From contig JAICTU010000401.1 in NCBI GenBank assembly GCA_025936205.1, positions 1 through 8,612 of the forward strand: a stretch of DNA of 8,612 nucleotides. The letters run 5' to 3'. Under the pieces are notes generated by a model. The model was not told the DNA's origin. It saw only the letters and a list, made by a program, of their open reading frames with translations, and did not search any database. This document shows, in pieces, positions 6,190-8,612 of this stretch (position 1 is its first letter; each line of letters begins with the position of its first letter). A program made the position numbers and the translations under genes. The stretch comes from Polyangiaceae bacterium (GTDB lineage Bacteria; Myxococcota; Polyangia; Polyangiales; Polyangiaceae).

Positions 6190-6397
6190 AAGGCGCCAAC
6201 ACGGACGGGGGGTGGGCAGCTCAAAACAAGGAGTCCCCGCCCTTCCCCGGACAGTTGCTCCAGCTGGAACGCCCACGTGCGGCACACCACATTCGCCAGC
6301 GACTCGCGATGCGGCTCCCGGCTGCCGCTTTGCGGCCCCCCACCGCCCTCCCTCGCGCACATTGACGATCGCCCGGCAACGCGCGAGATCCTCTCCG

Positions 6398-8248
6398 ATG
6401 CCCGCCCCCGCTCCAGCTGCAGCTGCAGCTCCCCGTTCGCTTCGTTCGCAGGTTGCCGCCACGCGCCAGCTCTGGTCCTACGCGCTGCGCACGTTGCGGC
6501 TCGTGGCCGCTTCATCGCCGGCGCTGGTGGTGCTCTTGGTGGGGTTCACGCTGCTCGGCGCGCTGGCCCCGATCTTGGTTGCCTACGCGGGCAAGCGGAT
6601 CATCGACGCGGTGGTGGCCGCGGACAGCGAGCTGACGGTGCACTGGGTGCTCTTGGAGCTGGCCAGCGTGGTAGCGCTGGGGTTGGCGCTGCGGGGGCTG
6701 GGGCTGGTGCGCTCGATCCTGGGCGCGCGGCTCGGCACGGACGTGAATGTGCAAATCTTGTCCAAGGCGCAGAGTCTGGAGCTGGAGTTTTTCGAGAACG
6801 CCGAGTTTTACGACAAGCTGACTCGAGCGCGGCGGGAGGCTTCGTCACGGCCGGTGGCGCTGGTGTCGGACGCGTTTCAGGTTTTGCAGAACGCGCTGAC
6901 TCTGGGCGGCTATGCCGCGGTGCTGACGCGCTTCAGCGGCTGGCTGGTGCTGGGTTTGCTGATCGCGACGGTGCCAGCGGCGATCAGCGAGATGCGCTAT
7001 GCGAAGATCGGCTTTCAGCTGCGCAACTGGCGCTCACCCGATACGCGCCGGCTGCTGTATCTCGAGTATGTGCTGGCCAACGATGAGCACGTCAAGGAGG
7101 TGAAGCTGTTCGGGCTGGGCGAGCACTTGCTCGCGCGCTACCAGGCGCTGGCGGAGTCTTTCTACGTGCAGGACCGGCGCCTGGCGGTACGGCGCGCGGG
7201 CTGGACTCAGCTGCTCAGCTTGCTAGGCACGCTGGCCTTTTACGGTGCGTATCTGCTGATGGCGGTGCAGGCGGCGCGCGGTCGGCTGACGCTGGGCACG
7301 CTCACCTTGTACATCGTCTCGCTGCGGCAGGGGCAGCAGGCGTTTCAGTCGGTGCTGGCGGGGATCGGCAACTTGTACGAGCACAACCTCTACATGTCGA
7401 ATCTGTTCGAATACCTCGGGCTTCGCTCTTCCCCCGCTTCGAGCGCAGCGTCGCCAGCGCCTGCCCCTTCTAAGGAACTGCCGGCTGCGACCAGCGTCGA
7501 GCTGCGCTTCGAGAATGTGGGCTTTCGTTACCCGGGCAAAGAGGCGTGGGCCCTGCGGCACCTCGATCTGACCATCGCGCCTGGCGAAAGCCTGGCCATC
7601 GTGGGCAAGAACGGCGCGGGCAAGACCACGCTCGTCAAGCTGCTGGCCCGGCTGTATCGCCCGACGGAAGGGCGCATTTTGCTCGCCGGCATCGACCTCG
7701 AGGAGTGGCCGCTCGACGAGCTGCGCCGGCGCATCAGCATCTTGTTTCAGGACTTCAACCAGTACCAGCTGAGCGTGCGCGAGAACATCGGCTTCGGCAG
7801 CCTGACCCACCTCGACGACAGCAGCCGCGTGGAGCGAGCCGCGGAGCGCGGCGGCGCGGATGCGGTGGTGCAAGCGCTGCCCGGCGGGCTCGACGCGCGG
7901 CTCGGGACCTGGTTCGAGAAAGGCAGCGAGCTCTCCGGCGGCCAATGGCAGAAGGTGGCGCTGGCTCGCGCCTTCATGCGCGAAGAGGCGGATATCCTCG
8001 TGCTGGACGAGCCGACGGCGGCGCTCGACGCGGAAGCCGAGCACGCCGTGTTCGAACGCTTCCGGCAGCTCTCCGCGGGGCGGACCACGATCGTGATCTC
8101 GCATCGCTTCCCGACCGTGCGCATGGCGCGGCAGATCATCGTGCTGGAGAACGGAACCCTGCTGGAACACGGCTCGCACGCCGAGCTGATCGCGCACGGC
8201 GGCCGCTACGCGCACATGTTCGCGCTCCAGGCCTCCGGCTACCAGTGA
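6398..8248 (+). CDS. ABC transporter, fused permease and ATPase (half-transporter)
   Basis: This 616-residue protein should dimerise in the inner membrane and export a substrate using ATP. The membrane domain (about 30-335) shows six hydrophobic segments: strong ones near 40-62, 84-107, 181-198 and 272-291, weaker ones near 155-175 and 297-318. The ATPase domain follows: Walker A GKNGAGKTT (403-411), Q-loop Q451 in LFQDFNQY, signature LSGGQ (512-516), Walker B ILVLDEPT (533-540), D-loop ALD and switch histidine H569 in ISHR. All catalytic motifs are intact. Two Ala/Pro-rich stretches stand out: the first 12 residues and the linker at 343-365. The ATG at 6398 precedes the permease directly; the frame is open further upstream to 5948, but that part looks non-coding. 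The ribosome binding site is weak. The substrate cannot be told: the type occurs among peptide, lipid and drug exporters, and no biosynthetic partner lies in the window. Confidence 0.93.
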   Translation: MPAPAPAAAAAPRSLRSQVAATRQLWSYALRTLRLVAASSPALVVLLVGFTLLGALAPILVAYAGKRIIDAVVAADSELTVHWVLLELASVVALGLALRGLGLVRSILGARLGTDVNVQILSKAQSLELEFFENAEFYDKLTRARREASSRPVALVSDAFQVLQNALTLGGYAAVLTRFSGWLVLGLLIATVPAAISEMRYAKIGFQLRNWRSPDTRRLLYLEYVLANDEHVKEVKLFGLGEHLLARYQALAESFYVQDRRLAVRRAGWTQLLSLLGTLAFYGAYLLMAVQAARGRLTLGTLTLYIVSLRQGQQAFQSVLAGIGNLYEHNLYMSNLFEYLGLRSSPASSAASPAPAPSKELPAATSVELRFENVGFRYPGKEAWALRHLDLTIAPGESLAIVGKNGAGKTTLVKLLARLYRPTEGRILLAGIDLEEWPLDELRRRISILFQDFNQYQLSVRENIGFGSLTHLDDSSRVERAAERGGADAVVQALPGGLDARLGTWFEKGSELSGGQWQKVALARAFMREEADILVLDEPTAALDAEAEHAVFERFRQLSAGRTTIVISHRFPTVRMARQIIVLENGTLLEHGSHAELIAHGGRYAHMFALQASGYQ

Positions 8249-8267
8249 GCGCGCAGCGCGCCGCTCA
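8246..8267. terminator. Inverted repeat containing both convergent stop codons
   Basis: TGAGCG (8246-8251) and CGCTCA (8262-8267) are perfect complements around a 10-base GC-only centre apart from one A. The left arm begins with the TGA of the ABC gene; the right arm ends with the reverse-strand TGA of the next gene. It could act as a shared bidirectional terminator or mRNA 3'-end stabiliser. No T-tract is present, so intrinsic termination is uncertain. Confidence 0.35.
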
Positions 8268-8612
8268 GCGCTCGCTCAAGCGCAGCTCGGCCAGACACAG
8301 CCGGGTCGGATCCGCATGCCCCGCGAGGTTGGTTGCGAGGAACGCCACGCCCGCCGCGTCTTCGTCGCGCGCGGCCACGAAGTCCATCGCAAACGGCTCC
8401 GGGCTCTTCGACACCTGCACGCGGGCCGCCGCCGCCGCCACGAACGGAAACTGCTTGTGGCCCACTCCGAGCAACACCTGGGACGGCAACGGGCCTTCTA
8501 CCCAGGTCTTGAAGCTCAGCCGATAGGCGCGCCCCTGCTGCAGCTTCGCCGCTGCCACCGGCGCAGCCGCGCCAGCCTGCGGCCAGGGCCAGCCGCCGAG
8601 CACGCGATCGCC
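8265..8612 (-). CDS. C-terminal fragment of a protein with a carbohydrate-binding-like beta-sandwich
   Basis: The last 115 residues of a gene that continues past the window edge are visible. The stretch LQQGRAYRLSFKTWVEG is followed by beta-strand-like segments, then AAGVAFLATNLAGHADPTRLCLAELRLSER at the end. This layout, an 'YRLSFK' strand early and a 'xxLCLAEL' strand last, is typical of CBM4/9-like galactose-binding beta-sandwich domains that bind polysaccharide, often at the end of secreted or surface proteins. The match is by pattern only; the catalytic or anchoring part, if any, is outside the window. The codon at 8601-8603 (GTG) should not be taken as the start: the frame is open to the edge with GDRVLGGWPWPQ. 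It converges on the ABC gene with a 16-base gap. Confidence 0.6.
   Translation of the reverse strand, partial: GDRVLGGWPWPQAGAAAPVAAAKLQQGRAYRLSFKTWVEGPLPSQVLLGVGHKQFPFVAAAAARVQVSKSPEPFAMDFVAARDEDAAGVAFLATNLAGHADPTRLCLAELRLSER

Larger units (their letters stand above)
5631..6397. other. Long gene-poor region with several inverted repeats
   Basis: About 770 bases separate the lipoprotein start from the ABC gene start. The frames open here give Arg-, Pro- and Ser-rich translations with no recognisable domain and weaker third-position GC bias than the genes. Positions 5920-6190 hold a cluster of inverted repeats (listed separately), which suggests a structured RNA, a long 5' leader of the ABC gene, or a decayed element. 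The part 6200-6397 has a TCCAGCTGGA palindrome (6259-6268) and a TTGACG -35-like hexamer (6362-6367) without a clear -10. No tRNA, tmRNA, RNase P RNA or riboswitch core was recognised. Confidence 0.5.

Noticed and set aside
6173..6195. tRNA (GGTTCGA T-arm-like sequence)
   Set aside because: No acceptor stem, anticodon arm or D-arm can be placed around it.
5627..6202. 191-codon minus-strand open frame ending in an ATGA overlap with the lipoprotein start
   Set aside because: The overlap looks like translational coupling, but third-position GC bias is weak, the product is Arg/Pro-rich with no domain, and the frame crosses the hairpin cluster. It is most likely chance.
5948..6397. 150-codon N-terminal extension of the ABC protein
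   Set aside because: The translated extension is Arg/Pro-rich and unlike any exporter leader. The permease begins soon after the ATG at 6398.
7223..8215. 330-codon minus-strand open frame opposite the ABC ATPase domain
   Set aside because: Antisense shadow of intact Walker, signature and H-loop motifs.

Overview
The window is strongly GC-rich, with a heavy preference for G or C at third codon positions. It carries an ATP-type PEP carboxykinase, a class II fructose-1,6-bisphosphatase, a GH57 glycosidase, a Cys-rich lipoprotein and a ScfR-type regulator. This mix fits a Gram-negative soil bacterium, most likely a member of Myxococcota. That assignment is inference; no rRNA or other taxonomic marker is present.

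Layout. (1) Positions 1-1031, minus strand: a ScfR-family (XRE plus short-chain fatty acyl-CoA regulator) gene. It is interrupted by an in-frame TAA at 210-212, and the conserved C-terminal part continues in the same frame to the window edge. (2) 1032-1134: a divergent promoter region with repeated TTTAC/TTTGC half-sites at 8-9 base spacing. (3) 1135-5236, plus strand: a compact three-gene set, pckA, glpX and a GH57 glycoside hydrolase, with gaps of 25 and 39 bases and no visible terminator between them. (4) 5247-5630, minus strand: a small Cys-rich lipoprotein, convergent with the GH57 gene. (5) 5631-6397: a long region without a convincing gene but with several inverted repeats, possibly a structured RNA or a long leader. 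(6) 6398-8248, plus strand: an ABC exporter half-transporter with fused membrane and ATPase domains. (7) 8265-8612, minus strand: the C-terminal end of a protein with a beta-sandwich, carbohydrate-binding-like tail. It converges on the ABC gene, and an inverted repeat contains both stop codons.

How the genes fit together. PckA converts oxaloacetate to PEP and GlpX removes the 1-phosphate of fructose-1,6-bisphosphate; these are the two irreversible gluconeogenic steps. The GH57 enzyme probably acts on alpha-glucan such as glycogen. A ScfR regulator senses acyl-CoA status in the studied members of its family. The 1-5236 segment therefore looks like a switch from fatty acid or acetate-type carbon to sugar phosphate and storage glucan. 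The break in the regulator is the most striking anomaly: it is either a sequence error or a real loss of the effector domain. The right half (lipoprotein, ABC exporter, beta-sandwich protein) shows no clear functional link to the left half.
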